Shown here: positions 29,102 to 37,626 of the stretch, in pieces
Numbering within the stretch: the stretch's first letter is position 1
Layout: each line of letters opens with the position of its first letter
Position numbers and translations under genes: made by a program
Notes under the pieces: generated by a model
The model's database searches: none
What the model saw: only the letters and a program-made list of their open reading frames with translations
Told to the model about the DNA's origin: nothing
NCBI RefSeq assembly: GCF_016889705.1
Contig: NZ_CP069526.1
Span: 8,522,001 to 8,586,000 of the forward strand
From: Amycolatopsis sp. FDAARGOS 1241
GTDB lineage: Bacteria; Actinomycetota; Actinomycetes; Mycobacteriales; Pseudonocardiaceae
DNA: 64,000 nt
Direction of reading: 5' to 3'

Positions 29102-29317
29102 CTATCCGACGTCGAAGTAGGCGCCCTGCAGGTACTCGTGCACCGCCTTCTCAGGGACCCGGAACGACTTCCCCACTCTCACGGCGGGGAGCTCGCCCGA
29201 GTGCACCAAGCGGTACACGGTCATCTTCGAGACCCGCATCAGCGTCGCCACCTCGGCGACCGTTAGGAACTGGACCTGCCCGACCGAGGGCAAATCCTCC
29301 TTCTTGTTCGGCGACAT
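29102..29317 (-). CDS. Excisionase/MerR-type helix-turn-helix protein
   Basis: The 71-residue protein is a single winged helix-turn-helix of the excisionase type: FLTVAEVATLMRVSKMTVYRL, HSGELPAVRVGKSFRVPEKAV. ATG at 29317 gives MSPNKKEDLPS. It corresponds to Rv0500A and by neighbourhood to BdtA (SCO3328), a BldD target in Streptomyces. Target genes are unknown. It lies 198 bases upstream of bS22. Confidence 0.88.
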   Translation of the reverse strand: MSPNKKEDLPSVGQVQFLTVAEVATLMRVSKMTVYRLVHSGELPAVRVGKSFRVPEKAVHEYLQGAYFDVG

Positions 29318-29513
29318 GATTACCGCGTCCTTCGACACGTGTCGCGCCACGAGGCTTCCCCACCTGTGGTATCGACACGCACGTGCTCTCCCAGAGGGTA
29401 GCGGGACTCGTGGGACTCGTGCGACGCCTGTCACCGGGATGGGCCCGTACCTGCAGCTTTTCTTTTCAGCCGGAACCCGTTCCGGTGAGCTTTGTCCTTT
29501 TTGTCGGAACGCG

Positions 29514-30326
29514 CTAGTCCTCGTGTGCGCGCCCGAGCTCCTCCGAACGGTCCCGTGCGGCTTCGATCGCGTCGAGCAGCGCCGCCCGCACGCCGTGCTT
29601 CTCGAGTTCGCGGATCGCGTTGATGGTGGTGCCCGCCGGCGACGTGACGGCCTCGCGCAGCAACACGGGGTGGTCCTTGCCCTCGGCGAGCATCTTCGCC
29701 GCGCCGACGGCCGACTGGATGATCAGCTGGCCCGCCAGCGCCCGCGGCAGACCGAGCAGGATCCCGGCGTCGATCATGGCCTCGACCAGGTAGAAGAAGT
29801 ACGCCGGGCCGGAGCCCGACAGCGCCGTGACGGCGTCCTGCTGCGCTTCGGGCACCTCCACGACCTCGCCGACGTGCGAGAGCAGCTCGCGCACCGTCGT
29901 GAGGTGCTCGGCGGTGGCGTAGCGACCGGGTGAGATGGCGCTCATGGCCTCGCCGACGAGCATCGGCGTGTTCGGCATCACGCGGACCACCGGCACACCG
30001 TCGGCCAGCCGCCGCTCGTACAGCGCCGTCGGCAGCCCGGCGCACAGCGACACGACCAGCGACGACGACCCGAGCAGCGGCGCGAGCTCGGCCAGCACCG
30101 GGTCGATGTCCTGCGGCTTCACTGCGACGACGAGCACGTCCGCGCGCTTGGCGGCCTCCTCGACGGGCACCGCGCGCATGCCCGGGTAGCGCTCCTCGAG
30201 CTCGCGGACGCGACCCTCGTACCGCTCGGTGAAGAGCAGGTCCCCGGGCGCGTGGCCGCCGTGCAAGAGCCCCGACAGCAGGGCTTCCCCGATCTTTCCC
30301 GCTCCCAGCACGGCGATGACACTCAT
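29514..30326 (-). CDS. proC: Pyrroline-5-carboxylate reductase
   Basis: ProC makes proline from pyrroline-5-carboxylate using NAD(P)H. The 270-residue protein has the Rossmann motif VLGAGKIGEALLSG (5-18), VKPQDIDPVL, RVMPNTPMLVGEAM and the C-terminal ALSGSGPAYFFYLVEAMIDAG motif with the family PAYxF segment. It corresponds to Rv0500. Confidence 0.96.
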   Translation of the reverse strand: MSVIAVLGAGKIGEALLSGLLHGGHAPGDLLFTERYEGRVRELEERYPGMRAVPVEEAAKRADVLVVAVKPQDIDPVLAELAPLLGSSSLVVSLCAGLPTALYERRLADGVPVVRVMPNTPMLVGEAMSAISPGRYATAEHLTTVRELLSHVGEVVEVPEAQQDAVTALSGSGPAYFFYLVEAMIDAGILLGLPRALAGQLIIQSAVGAAKMLAEGKDHPVLLREAVTSPAGTTINAIRELEKHGVRAALLDAIEAARDRSEELGRAHED

Positions 30327-30350
30327 GGCGCTCAGCGTGCCAAACGCGCG

Positions 30351-31181
30351 TCAGGACTGGGGCGCCGGGGCGAGCGCCAGCTGCCGCGCCTGCGCGACGA
30401 GGCGGCCCTGGGAGTCGACGACCGTGGCGTCGGAGTCGAACCAGGCCTCGTTGACCGAACGCGATTCGACGAGGATCCGCAGCCAGCCGGGCGCCGGGCG
30501 GGTGCGCAGGTAGGCCGTGAGCTGCACGGTGGGCGCCCAGCCGACGCGGCCGAGGTTGGCCACCACGGGCGGGTTGAGATCGCCTGCGAGGAGGGCGAAG
30601 TAGACGTCGCCGGCGCCGTCGCGCGGGCGCACCCACAGCTTCAGCCGCGGCGGGTCGCCGTCGCGGCCGACGAGGTAGCCCGCCGTCGCGGGGTCGACGC
30701 GGACCTCGAGGAACTCCGCCAGGTGGAAGCGGCCTTCGGACGTCTCCGCGGCGACCGGCACGGCGCCGGCCGGCGGGTCGGCGGGCAGCTGCGGCACGTC
30801 GCTCCACTCGGGGCGGCGCATCGGGAGCCGGCCGGTCGTCACGCGTGCCTCGACGCAGCTGCGGCCGCGCTGCTCCAGCGTCACGGACACGACGGACGCG
30901 CGGCGGCCGACCTTGCGGACGTCGGTGCGCAGCAGCACGGGCCCGAGCGCGGGCGCGTGCAGGAACTCGGCGTTGACCACGAGCGGTTCGGCGGTGGGTT
31001 CGCCGCGCTCCTGCAGGACGGCCGTCGCGGCCTTGGCGAGCAGTGCCAGGAGGAATCCGCCGTGGGGGTGGTTCGCGATCGACCACTCCGCCTTCAACGT
31101 GGCCGTGAAGGTCCCGTCCCCGAGAGAACGGACCGCCGTAGCCGCGTCGAAGGCCGTCTCCGTCTGCTCGACGCGGCTCAC
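30351..31181 (-). CDS. Acyl-CoA thioesterase family protein (double hotdog)
   Basis: The 276-residue protein has two hotdog modules: residues 20-125 with NHPHGGFLLALLAKAA as the signature helix, and 150-270 with PPRLKLWVRPRDG and PVVANLGRVGWAPTVQLTAYL. It resembles TesB-like thioesterases and corresponds to Rv0499. The substrate is unknown. It lies 24 bases upstream of proC on the same strand. Confidence 0.82.
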   Translation of the reverse strand: MSRVEQTETAFDAATAVRSLGDGTFTATLKAEWSIANHPHGGFLLALLAKAATAVLQERGEPTAEPLVVNAEFLHAPALGPVLLRTDVRKVGRRASVVSVTLEQRGRSCVEARVTTGRLPMRRPEWSDVPQLPADPPAGAVPVAAETSEGRFHLAEFLEVRVDPATAGYLVGRDGDPPRLKLWVRPRDGAGDVYFALLAGDLNPPVVANLGRVGWAPTVQLTAYLRTRPAPGWLRILVESRSVNEAWFDSDATVVDSQGRLVAQARQLALAPAPQS

Positions 31182-31338
31182 GAACGGCCGGCCACGGCGG
31201 TCCGGCCCGGCCCGGGTACAGCGGCGAAGTTCAACGGTCGCAACGAGTTCACGGTCGGCACTTTACGTGTGGATGAGCCGGATGAGGGTGCACCGGGGCC
31301 GGGGACCGCCCGGACAGCCGATCATGCTAACGACCAGG

Positions 31339-32148
31339 TCACTGTCCGAGGTGCAACCGCGCGAACAGCAGCGCCTCGGCGAGCGCGCGGGCCCGCGCGG
31401 CCTGCGTCCCGGCGCTGCGCGTGTTGACTTCGAGCACGACCTGGCCGGCGAAACCGTCGCTGACCAGCTTCTCCAGCAGCTCGGCGCACGGTTGCCCGCC
31501 GTGGCCGGGGATGAGGTGCTCGTCCTTAGGGATGCCGGTGCCGTCGGCCAGGTGGACGTGGCTCAGGCCCGCGCCCATCCGCTCGGCGAGCTCGAGCGCG
31601 TCCATCCGCGCCGCGGCGCTGTGGGAAAGATCAAGTGTGTAGTGCCGGAACCCGACGTCCGTCGGGTCGATCGACGGCCGGAACGCGGACACCCGCGAGT
31701 TGCGCGACCCACCCGGCGGCCGCACCTTGAACATGTTCTCCACGGCGACCTCGATGCCCGTGTCCTGCTCGAGCTCGTCGACGAGGTCCCCGAACGCGTC
31801 GCCGTACCGGCGCTGCCACCGGAACGGCGGGTGCACCACGACCGTGCGGGCTCCCAGCTCCAGCGCCACCTCCACGGACTTCCGCAGCCTGACCTCGGGA
31901 TCGGGTGACCAGATCCGCTGCGTGATCAGCAGCGACGGGGAGTGGATCGACAGGATGGGCACCCCGGTGCGCTTCGACCACCGCCGCACCGCCGCGACGT
32001 CCTGGCTGATCGGATCGGCCCACACCATGACCTCGACGCCGTCGTACCCGAGCTCCGCCGCGAGCTCGAACGCCGCCCCCGCCCGCAAGGGCCAGACCGA
32101 CGCAGTGCTCAACCCCACGGGGATCTCAGGCGCGCTCACGGGGGACAT
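31339..32148 (-). CDS. Sugar phosphate isomerase/epimerase-like TIM barrel
   Basis: The 269-residue protein follows the AP-endonuclease-2/xylose-isomerase-like fold: GYDGVEVMVW, LSIHSPS, VVHPPFRWQ, VAVENMF, LDLSHSAAA, SHVHLADG and LEVNTRSAG supply the metal-binding acidic and histidine residues in order. It corresponds to Rv0498. The substrate is unknown. ATG at 32148 is chosen; the in-frame upstream extension crosses an intergenic repeat. Confidence 0.85.
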   Translation of the reverse strand: MSPVSAPEIPVGLSTASVWPLRAGAAFELAAELGYDGVEVMVWADPISQDVAAVRRWSKRTGVPILSIHSPSLLITQRIWSPDPEVRLRKSVEVALELGARTVVVHPPFRWQRRYGDAFGDLVDELEQDTGIEVAVENMFKVRPPGGSRNSRVSAFRPSIDPTDVGFRHYTLDLSHSAAARMDALELAERMGAGLSHVHLADGTGIPKDEHLIPGHGGQPCAELLEKLVSDGFAGQVVLEVNTRSAGTQAARARALAEALLFARLHLGQ

Positions 32149-32202
32149 CCTGCCCTGCCGGGATCCGGTGCGTCGTCGGCGTGCGGCAGGCGGCCGGATT
32201 AC

Positions 32203-32471
32203 GGTGTTCCCGGCTGCGAACACGCCGGTCGGCTTCGGCGCCGGTCGGCTCCCTGCCGCCCGGGCGAGGTGTTCCCGGCCGGCAACACTCGGGTCCGGTC
32301 GGCGGTCGCCGAACCGACCGTAGGTGTCCCCGGCCGCACACACTTCGCGTCGCCGAAGCGCTGGTCAGCCAGTGCCGGCCTGGCGTCGGCTGACCACCAG
32401 TTGCAAACACCACTCCCGCAGACGGGTGGTCTGAAGGCGCGCGCTGAGCCCTGTGTCCCGGGTGCGAAGAC
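32203..32471. repeat. Four degenerate intergenic repeat copies
   Basis: A 21-base word like GGTGTTCCCGGCTGCGAACA plus C occurs at 32203-32223, 32268-32288, 32323-32343 and more weakly at 32451-32471. The first is a gapped palindrome, TGTTC-N8-GAACA; the others degrade it. They fill most of the 377-base gap between the TIM-barrel gene and the Rv0497-like gene. No gene is seen here. Confidence 0.6.
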
Positions 32472-32474
32472 GAA

Positions 32475-32506
32475 AACTCCCGGCCCGCCGAAGCGGACCG
32501 GGAGTT
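32475..32506 (-). terminator. Terminator of the Rv0497-like gene
   Basis: AACTCCCGG (32475-32483) pairs with CCGGGAGTT (32498-32506). On the minus strand TTTTCGTCTT follows the stem. It lies 19 bases after the stop of the upstream minus-strand gene. Confidence 0.82.
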
Positions 32507-32525
32507 CTCGAAGCGACCGGGTGGG

Positions 32526-34193
32526 CTAGCGCCCGACCAGGAGCAGCGCGGCGGGTGACACCGTCACCACCAAGCCCACCAGGATGGCCAGCAGTGTGGT
32601 CTGCAGGTCTTCGGCCCGGCGGATCTTCCGGACGATCCACACGAGCGCCACGATGACCACCACGGCGCCCACGAGCGCGGCCGGCGCCAGGTTGACCCAG
32701 AGCCAGTTGAAGCCGAGCCACACCGCGGCGCCGCCGATGACACCGAGCGCCAGCTGGATCGCCAGGGTGAACCACTGCTTGCCCGCGGAGGCGGTGGAGG
32801 CGGGCTCCTCCTCGGGGGCCGGGGTGGTGGCGACGCCGGCGGGCGCTTCGTCGTCGTAGTCGTCCTCGTAGTCGCCCTGGTGGTCGTAGCCGTAGTCCTC
32901 GCCGTCGAAGTCCGGCGAGCCGTCGGGGTAGGCCGCGTGGTCGAACTCGGCCTCGTACTCCGACAGGTCGTCTTCGATGGGCCCGTCCTGCCGGCCGCCC
33001 GGGGCGAACGGCATCGGCGCCGGATAGCCCATGGTCGGCGGGCCGCCGTCGAACTCGGCCGCCATCGTGGGCGGGCCGCCGTCGTAGTCGCCACCGGGAG
33101 CCGCCGGGTAGTCGTCCTCGGGGTAGTCGTCGACGTAGTCGTCGTCGGCTTCCTGCTGTCCCGGCGGCACGACCGGCATCACGCCGATCTCCGTGTCCTC
33201 CAGCTGCTCCTGCTGACGGCGTTTGCGCCACCCCGCCAGCCCGGCCGGCGAAGCCGGTGGACCGTCCGGCGCGCCGGACGCATCCGGTTCGACCCCGGCC
33301 ACGGCGTCGAACTGCTCCGTGTGCGGGTCCTGCGGCGGTGCGGGACGGCGCGCGGGCGCGCGGCGCGGACGCTGTGGCGCGCCCGCCGGGAACGCCCCGC
33401 TCGCCATCGGCGGAGCGGGTGGCGCCGGCGGCTCCGGCACGTCGGCGTCCGGCGTGCCGTCGAGCCCGTCGAGGCGCGAGGCGAGGGTGCCACCCGGTGC
33501 GGGCGGCGGGCCCGGGCGGCGCCGGACGGGCGGGACCTGGTTGCGCGTCTCCTCCGCCGCACCCGGCGGCGGAGCCTGCGGCGGGGCGGGCGGCGGCACG
33601 GGCTGCTGACGCGTAGCCCGCGCCCGCGGCGGCACCGGCATCTGGCCGGACTCCTGCGGCCGGGCGAACTGACCCGATTCCTGCGGCGGCGCGGGCGGTC
33701 CGGGCGGGGCCGGCGGACGCGCGTACCCGGTGTCCTGCGGCCGAGCCGGGAACTGCCCCGAATCCTGCGGGGGAGCCGGCGGCCGGGCGAACTGACCCGA
33801 TTCCTGCGGCGGTGCCGGCGGCCCGGGCGGCGCCGGAGGAGCCGGCGGACGCGCGTAGCCGGTGTCCTGCGGACGCGGCTGCGGCCGCTGCAGCGGCCCC
33901 GACTCCGGCGGCACGGGCCGCGGCGCCGGGGCGGCGGGACCGTCGGAGCGACGCCGGCCACCCGCGTTGCGCGAGGGCGGCGGCGGGGTGCCCCCGTCGG
34001 AGGTCACCCGGTCGATGATCGCCTGCGGAGCGGTGTCGCTCACGCCGGGAGCGCGGCGACCGCCCGGTTCGGGAGCGTCGTCGTCTTCGGCCGCGCGGCG
34101 CCTGCGCCGCCGTCCGCCATCGACCTGCTGCCCGTGCTGGGCGAGCAGTTCGGCCACGGTCTTCTGCGGCGGGGTGCCGTTGTCGTCGGTCAT
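32526..34193 (-). CDS. Large Pro-rich membrane protein (Rv0497-like)
   Basis: Residues 1-455 of this 555-residue protein are disordered, rich in Pro, Gln, Asp and Glu. Repeated peptides of the type PPAPPQ(D/E)SGQFARP recur around residues 130-190. The C-terminus has three helices (about 465-485, 490-510 and 530-553, ending in AALLLVGR). The start MTDDNGTPPQKTVAELLAQHG leads a basic patch RRRRRR. It matches the position and architecture of Rv0497. It is followed by an intrinsic terminator. Confidence 0.8.
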   Translation of the reverse strand: MTDDNGTPPQKTVAELLAQHGQQVDGGRRRRRRAAEDDDAPEPGGRRAPGVSDTAPQAIIDRVTSDGGTPPPPSRNAGGRRRSDGPAAPAPRPVPPESGPLQRPQPRPQDTGYARPPAPPAPPGPPAPPQESGQFARPPAPPQDSGQFPARPQDTGYARPPAPPGPPAPPQESGQFARPQESGQMPVPPRARATRQQPVPPPAPPQAPPPGAAEETRNQVPPVRRRPGPPPAPGGTLASRLDGLDGTPDADVPEPPAPPAPPMASGAFPAGAPQRPRRAPARRPAPPQDPHTEQFDAVAGVEPDASGAPDGPPASPAGLAGWRKRRQQEQLEDTEIGVMPVVPPGQQEADDDYVDDYPEDDYPAAPGGDYDGGPPTMAAEFDGGPPTMGYPAPMPFAPGGRQDGPIEDDLSEYEAEFDHAAYPDGSPDFDGEDYGYDHQGDYEDDYDDEAPAGVATTPAPEEEPASTASAGKQWFTLAIQLALGVIGGAAVWLGFNWLWVNLAPAALVGAVVVIVALVWIVRKIRRAEDLQTTLLAILVGLVVTVSPAALLLVGR

Positions 34194-34288
34194 ACCGTGC
34201 TGTCCAAAGCGCGCTCGGGGTTGGCCACGGCAGGTGCCTGCGGCCGGACGCAGGCGGCGCCGCGCGCGCTGAACACCGTGCAGTGCAT
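34190..34288 (-). CDS. Possible 32-residue leader peptide
   Basis: ATG at 34288 follows a GAAGAGGTGACGG ribosome binding site. The frame encodes MHCTVFSARGAACV and ends in a TGA that overlaps the ATG of the large downstream membrane protein (ATGA). Two early cysteines and the coupling suggest a translated leader. A chance ORF cannot be excluded. Confidence 0.42.
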   Translation of the reverse strand: MHCTVFSARGAACVRPQAPAVANPERALDSTV

Positions 34289-34344
34289 GTCCGTCACCTC
34301 TTCACCGTGCCTGTTTTCCTTCACCGAAGTCCAGTCCACTGCTG

Positions 34345-35328
34345 TCACCGGTCCTCCCCGTTCGCCGAAACGCCGGTGAGGGCGGCCCCGGTTTCGTCCG
34401 CACCGTTCGAGTGGTCCAACCGGCGCAGGATGACACCCTCTCGCAGCGCCCACGGGCAAATCTCGAGTTCCGCCAGGGAGAGTGCCCGCATGGCGGCCTG
34501 CGCCACCAGCGCGCCGGCCACGAGCTGGTGCGACCGGCTCGAGCCGACGCCCTCGAGTTCTGCGAGGTCAGCCGAGGACATGCGGGAAATGAAGGCGATG
34601 AGCTGGCGCAACGCGGTGTCCGTGAGCGTACGGCGCACCCGGGGCCCAGCCGCCGACGGGGCGGCGCCGGCCAGCCGGGCCAGCGAGCGGAACGTCTTCG
34701 AGGTCGCCACGACCCGATCCGGTTCACCCCATTTGGCGACTTTCTTCGCGAGCGCGCTGAGCTCGTCGTCCAGCCACGCCGAGGTCGCCACAACCTCCGA
34801 GCGCGTGGGCGGGTCGTGGCGGAAGCGCGTGCGCGTAATGCGCCCCGCGCCCAGCGGCAGCGACTCCGCGAGCACAGGTTCCTCGTCGCGGCCCATCGCG
34901 ACCTCCAGCGAGCCGCCGCCGATGTCCAGCACCAGCAGCTGCCCGGCCGACCAGCCGAACCACCGCCGCACGGCGAGGAACGTGAGGCGCGCCTCATCGG
35001 CGCCCGAGAGCACCTTGAGCTCGACACCGGTCTCCTCGGCCACGCGGGCGAGGACCTTCGCCGAGTTCTTGGCTTCGCGCACGGCCGAGGTGGCGAACGC
35101 CATGACCTCTTCACACCCGAGCCGCCGGGCCGAGGCCTTGGCCGCCTCGACTGCCCGCACCAGCCCGTCGGCTCCCGCGCGGCTCAGCTCGCCGGTGCGG
35201 GTGATCTGCTCGGCCAGCCGCAGGACGGTCTTCTCCGAGTGCATGGGCGTCGGGTGCGCGCCACGATGGGCGTCGACCACCAGCAGGTGGACGGTGTTGG
35301 ACCCGACGTCGAGTACCCCTAGGCGCAC
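34345..35328 (-). CDS. ppx: Exopolyphosphatase / Ppx-GppA family phosphatase
   Basis: The 327-residue protein has the ASKHA signatures GVLDVGSNTVHLLVVD (phosphate 1) and VLDIGGGSLEVAMG (phosphate 2), with the catalytic Glu region FATSAVREAKN. Ppx1 (Rv0496) degrades polyphosphate from the ends. GTG at 35328 places VRLGVLDVGSNT at the N-terminus. It lies downstream of regX3, which suits a phosphate-response cluster. Confidence 0.92.
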   Translation of the reverse strand: MRLGVLDVGSNTVHLLVVDAHRGAHPTPMHSEKTVLRLAEQITRTGELSRAGADGLVRAVEAAKASARRLGCEEVMAFATSAVREAKNSAKVLARVAEETGVELKVLSGADEARLTFLAVRRWFGWSAGQLLVLDIGGGSLEVAMGRDEEPVLAESLPLGAGRITRTRFRHDPPTRSEVVATSAWLDDELSALAKKVAKWGEPDRVVATSKTFRSLARLAGAAPSAAGPRVRRTLTDTALRQLIAFISRMSSADLAELEGVGSSRSHQLVAGALVAQAAMRALSLAELEICPWALREGVILRRLDHSNGADETGAALTGVSANGEDR

Positions 35329-35525
35329 GAGGATCCAGCGTACCGGTCCCACAGCCAGGTCTCGAAACTGTAACCAACACCACTCGGTCCGGGCTCGACT
35401 CTGTGTGCCCGAACGCCCGCGCAGGGTGAAAAAATCACGCGTTTCCCCAGGAGCGGAAACGGCCGGGACGGCCGGAAAAAACCCAGCCACCCCGGCCGCC
35501 TTCCGGTGCTTTCCCTACCGCGGGC

Positions 35526-36215
35526 TCACGTCTCGAACTTGTACCCGAGACCGCGCACCGTCACGAGGTGGCGCGGCGAGCCCGGATCGGGCTCGATCTT
35601 GGAGCGCAGGCGCTTCACGTGGACGTCGAGCGTCTTGGTGTCGCCCACGTAGTCGGCGCCCCACACGCGGTCGATCAGCTGCCCGCGCGTGAGCACGCGG
35701 CCCACGTTGCGCAGGAGGTACTCGAGCAGGTCGAACTCCTTGAGCGGCAGCGACACCTCGGCGCCGTCGACGGTCACCACGTGCCGCTCGACGTCCATCC
35801 GCACCGGGCCGGCCGAGAGCACCAGCGGCGCGAGCTCGCCCTCGGCGCCCGGCTCGCCGCCGCGGCGCAGCACCGCGCGGACGCGCGCGATGAGCTCACG
35901 CGCCGAGTACGGCTTCGTCACGTAGTCGTCGGCACCGAGCTCCAGGCCCACGACCTTGTCGATCTCGCTGTCGCGCGCGGTCACCATGATCACCGGCACG
36001 GCCGAACGCTGCCGCAGCTGCTTGCACACGTCGGTGCCGCTCATACCCGGCAGCATCAGGTCGAGCAGCACGATGTCGGCGCCGTTGCGGTCGAACTCCT
36101 CGAGCGCCTGCTGTCCCGTCCCGGCCACCGCGGCCGTGAAACCCTCCTTGCGCAGCAGGAAGGCGAGCGGGTCGGCGAAGGACTCTTCGTCCTCGACTAT
36201 GAGAACCCTCGTCAC
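35526..36215 (-). CDS. regX3: Response regulator RegX3
   Basis: The 229-residue OmpR-type regulator has an N-terminal receiver (VLIVEDEESF; phosphoacceptor D52 in LLDLMLPG; VTKPYSARE) and a C-terminal winged helix (about 130-228; LPLKEFDLLEYLLRN, DVHVKRLRSKIEPDP, VRGLGYKFE). RegX3 controls the phosphate-limitation response in mycobacteria. The GTG start overlaps the senX3 stop by 4 bases. Confidence 0.95.
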   Translation of the reverse strand: MTRVLIVEDEESFADPLAFLLRKEGFTAAVAGTGQQALEEFDRNGADIVLLDLMLPGMSGTDVCKQLRQRSAVPVIMVTARDSEIDKVVGLELGADDYVTKPYSARELIARVRAVLRRGGEPGAEGELAPLVLSAGPVRMDVERHVVTVDGAEVSLPLKEFDLLEYLLRNVGRVLTRGQLIDRVWGADYVGDTKTLDVHVKRLRSKIEPDPGSPRHLVTVRGLGYKFET

Positions 36216-37489
36216 AGGTTTCCTCCATGGTCTGGGCCGGAGTGCTCCTGCCCGGTTGCCACGAGCCGGGGTGTCCGCTCGGGGGTCTTGTCCTGCCGCC
36301 CGGCGGCGGCCGACGGGATCTTCTTGCCGGCACCGTTCCCTGCGGCACCACGCGCCGCGTCGTCGGCGGGCACCGGGCGCACGTGGGCGGGGATCCGCAA
36401 CGTGAACGTCGATCCGGTGCCGGGCCGGCTCCACAGGCCCACCGAACCGCCGTGGTTGGCGGCGACGTGCTTCACGATCGCGAGGCCGAGACCGGTGCCG
36501 CCGGTGGCGCGCGACCTTGCCTTGTCCGCGCGGTAGAAGCGCTCGAACACGCGCTGCTGCTCGTCCTCGGCGATGCCGATGCCGCGGTCGGTCACGGCGA
36601 TCTCGACCATGCCGTCGGCGAGCCGGCGCGAGATCGACACCGGGCTGCCCGGCGGCGAGTACGCGACGGCGTTCTCCAGCAGGTTCGACAGCGCGGTGAC
36701 CAGCAGCGTCCGGTCGCCCTCGATGAGCAGGCCGCTGGCCGCGTCGGTGGTGATGGTGATTTCGGCGCGCTCGGCTGACAACGTTGTCCGGCCAAGGGCC
36801 TCGCGGACGACGGCGTCGACCTCGACAACGTTCAGGTCCGGCAGCCGCTCGGCGCCCTGCAGGCGCGAGAGCGCGATGAGCTCGGTGACGAGCGTGCCCA
36901 GCCGCGTGGACTCGCGCAGGATCTTGCTGCCGAAGCGGCGGACCTCCTCCACGTCTTCGGCGGCGTCGAGCACGGCCTCGGTGAGCAGCGCGATCGCGCC
37001 GACGGGGGTCTTGAGCTCGTGGCTGACGTTGGCGACGAAGTCGCGCCGCACGGCCTCGAGCCGGATCGCCTCGGAGTGGTCGACGGCCTCGACCACGGTG
37101 AACCCGTCGCCGAGCGGGCGGACCTCACCGAGCACGGCCTCGGGCTGGCGCCGGCCGCGGCTTTCGAGCGGGGAGAGGTCGATCTCCATCGGCTCGTCGG
37201 TCTCCACCACCTGCTCCGCGGCCGCGCGGGCCCGCGGGTCGGCCTGGTTCACGCGCACCAGGCCGAGCTCGTAGGCCCGCGGGTTGTGCAGCACGAGATC
37301 GCCGAACCGGTTGAGCACGATGATGCCGCTGCTCGACGACCGGATCAGCCGTTCGAGGAGCTCGGCCACGGTCGGTCCCGCCGGCCGGGCCGTCTCCTTA
37401 CGGGCCCGCGCCCGGGCGATCAGGAACCCCGCGACCGCGCCGACGACAAGAGCGCCGATGGCCGTCAACAGGACAACAGGCGTGGTCAC
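36212..37489 (-). CDS. senX3: Sensor histidine kinase SenX3
   Basis: The 425-residue kinase has one N-terminal membrane helix (about 5-25), a PAS-like domain (about 40-135), a DHp domain with phosphoacceptor H157 in FVANVSHELKTP, and an ATPase domain (N, G1 and G2 boxes: LSNLLENAVAYSPPG, VTDRGIGI, GTGLGLAIVKH). SenX3 receives the signal from the phosphate transport machinery. A disordered C-terminal tail follows residue 380. It is coupled to regX3. Confidence 0.95.
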   Translation of the reverse strand: MTTPVVLLTAIGALVVGAVAGFLIARARARKETARPAGPTVAELLERLIRSSSSGIIVLNRFGDLVLHNPRAYELGLVRVNQADPRARAAAEQVVETDEPMEIDLSPLESRGRRQPEAVLGEVRPLGDGFTVVEAVDHSEAIRLEAVRRDFVANVSHELKTPVGAIALLTEAVLDAAEDVEEVRRFGSKILRESTRLGTLVTELIALSRLQGAERLPDLNVVEVDAVVREALGRTTLSAERAEITITTDAASGLLIEGDRTLLVTALSNLLENAVAYSPPGSPVSISRRLADGMVEIAVTDRGIGIAEDEQQRVFERFYRADKARSRATGGTGLGLAIVKHVAANHGGSVGLWSRPGTGSTFTLRIPAHVRPVPADDAARGAAGNGAGKKIPSAAAGRQDKTPERTPRLVATGQEHSGPDHGGNL

Positions 37490-37572
37490 GAAGGAATCGT
37501 AAGCATCCCGGTAGCCTTTCGGACCAGTCCTGGAAGCCCTGTCGTGAGGCGCGTGACACCTGCGGGCGACAT

Positions 37573-37601
37573 GTTCGCCCTGGTGTCAGGCCCTGTTCAC
37601 C
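37573..37601. promoter_or_regulatory. PHO-box-like direct repeats upstream of senX3
   Basis: GTTCGCC (37573-37579) and GTTCACC (37595-37601) lie exactly 22 bases apart, twice the 11-base period of actinobacterial PHO boxes. They are 84-112 bases upstream of senX3. Control by RegX3 itself is inference. Confidence 0.42.
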
Positions 37602-37626
37602 CTCTCGAGACATTCCGGACGGATGT

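Noticed and set aside
29102..29317. BldC
   Set aside because: The small HTH protein resembles BldC in fold, but position and wording fit the Rv0500A/BdtA type better.
32203..32471. CRISPR array
   Set aside because: The copies are degenerate, unevenly spaced and few, with no cas genes nearby.
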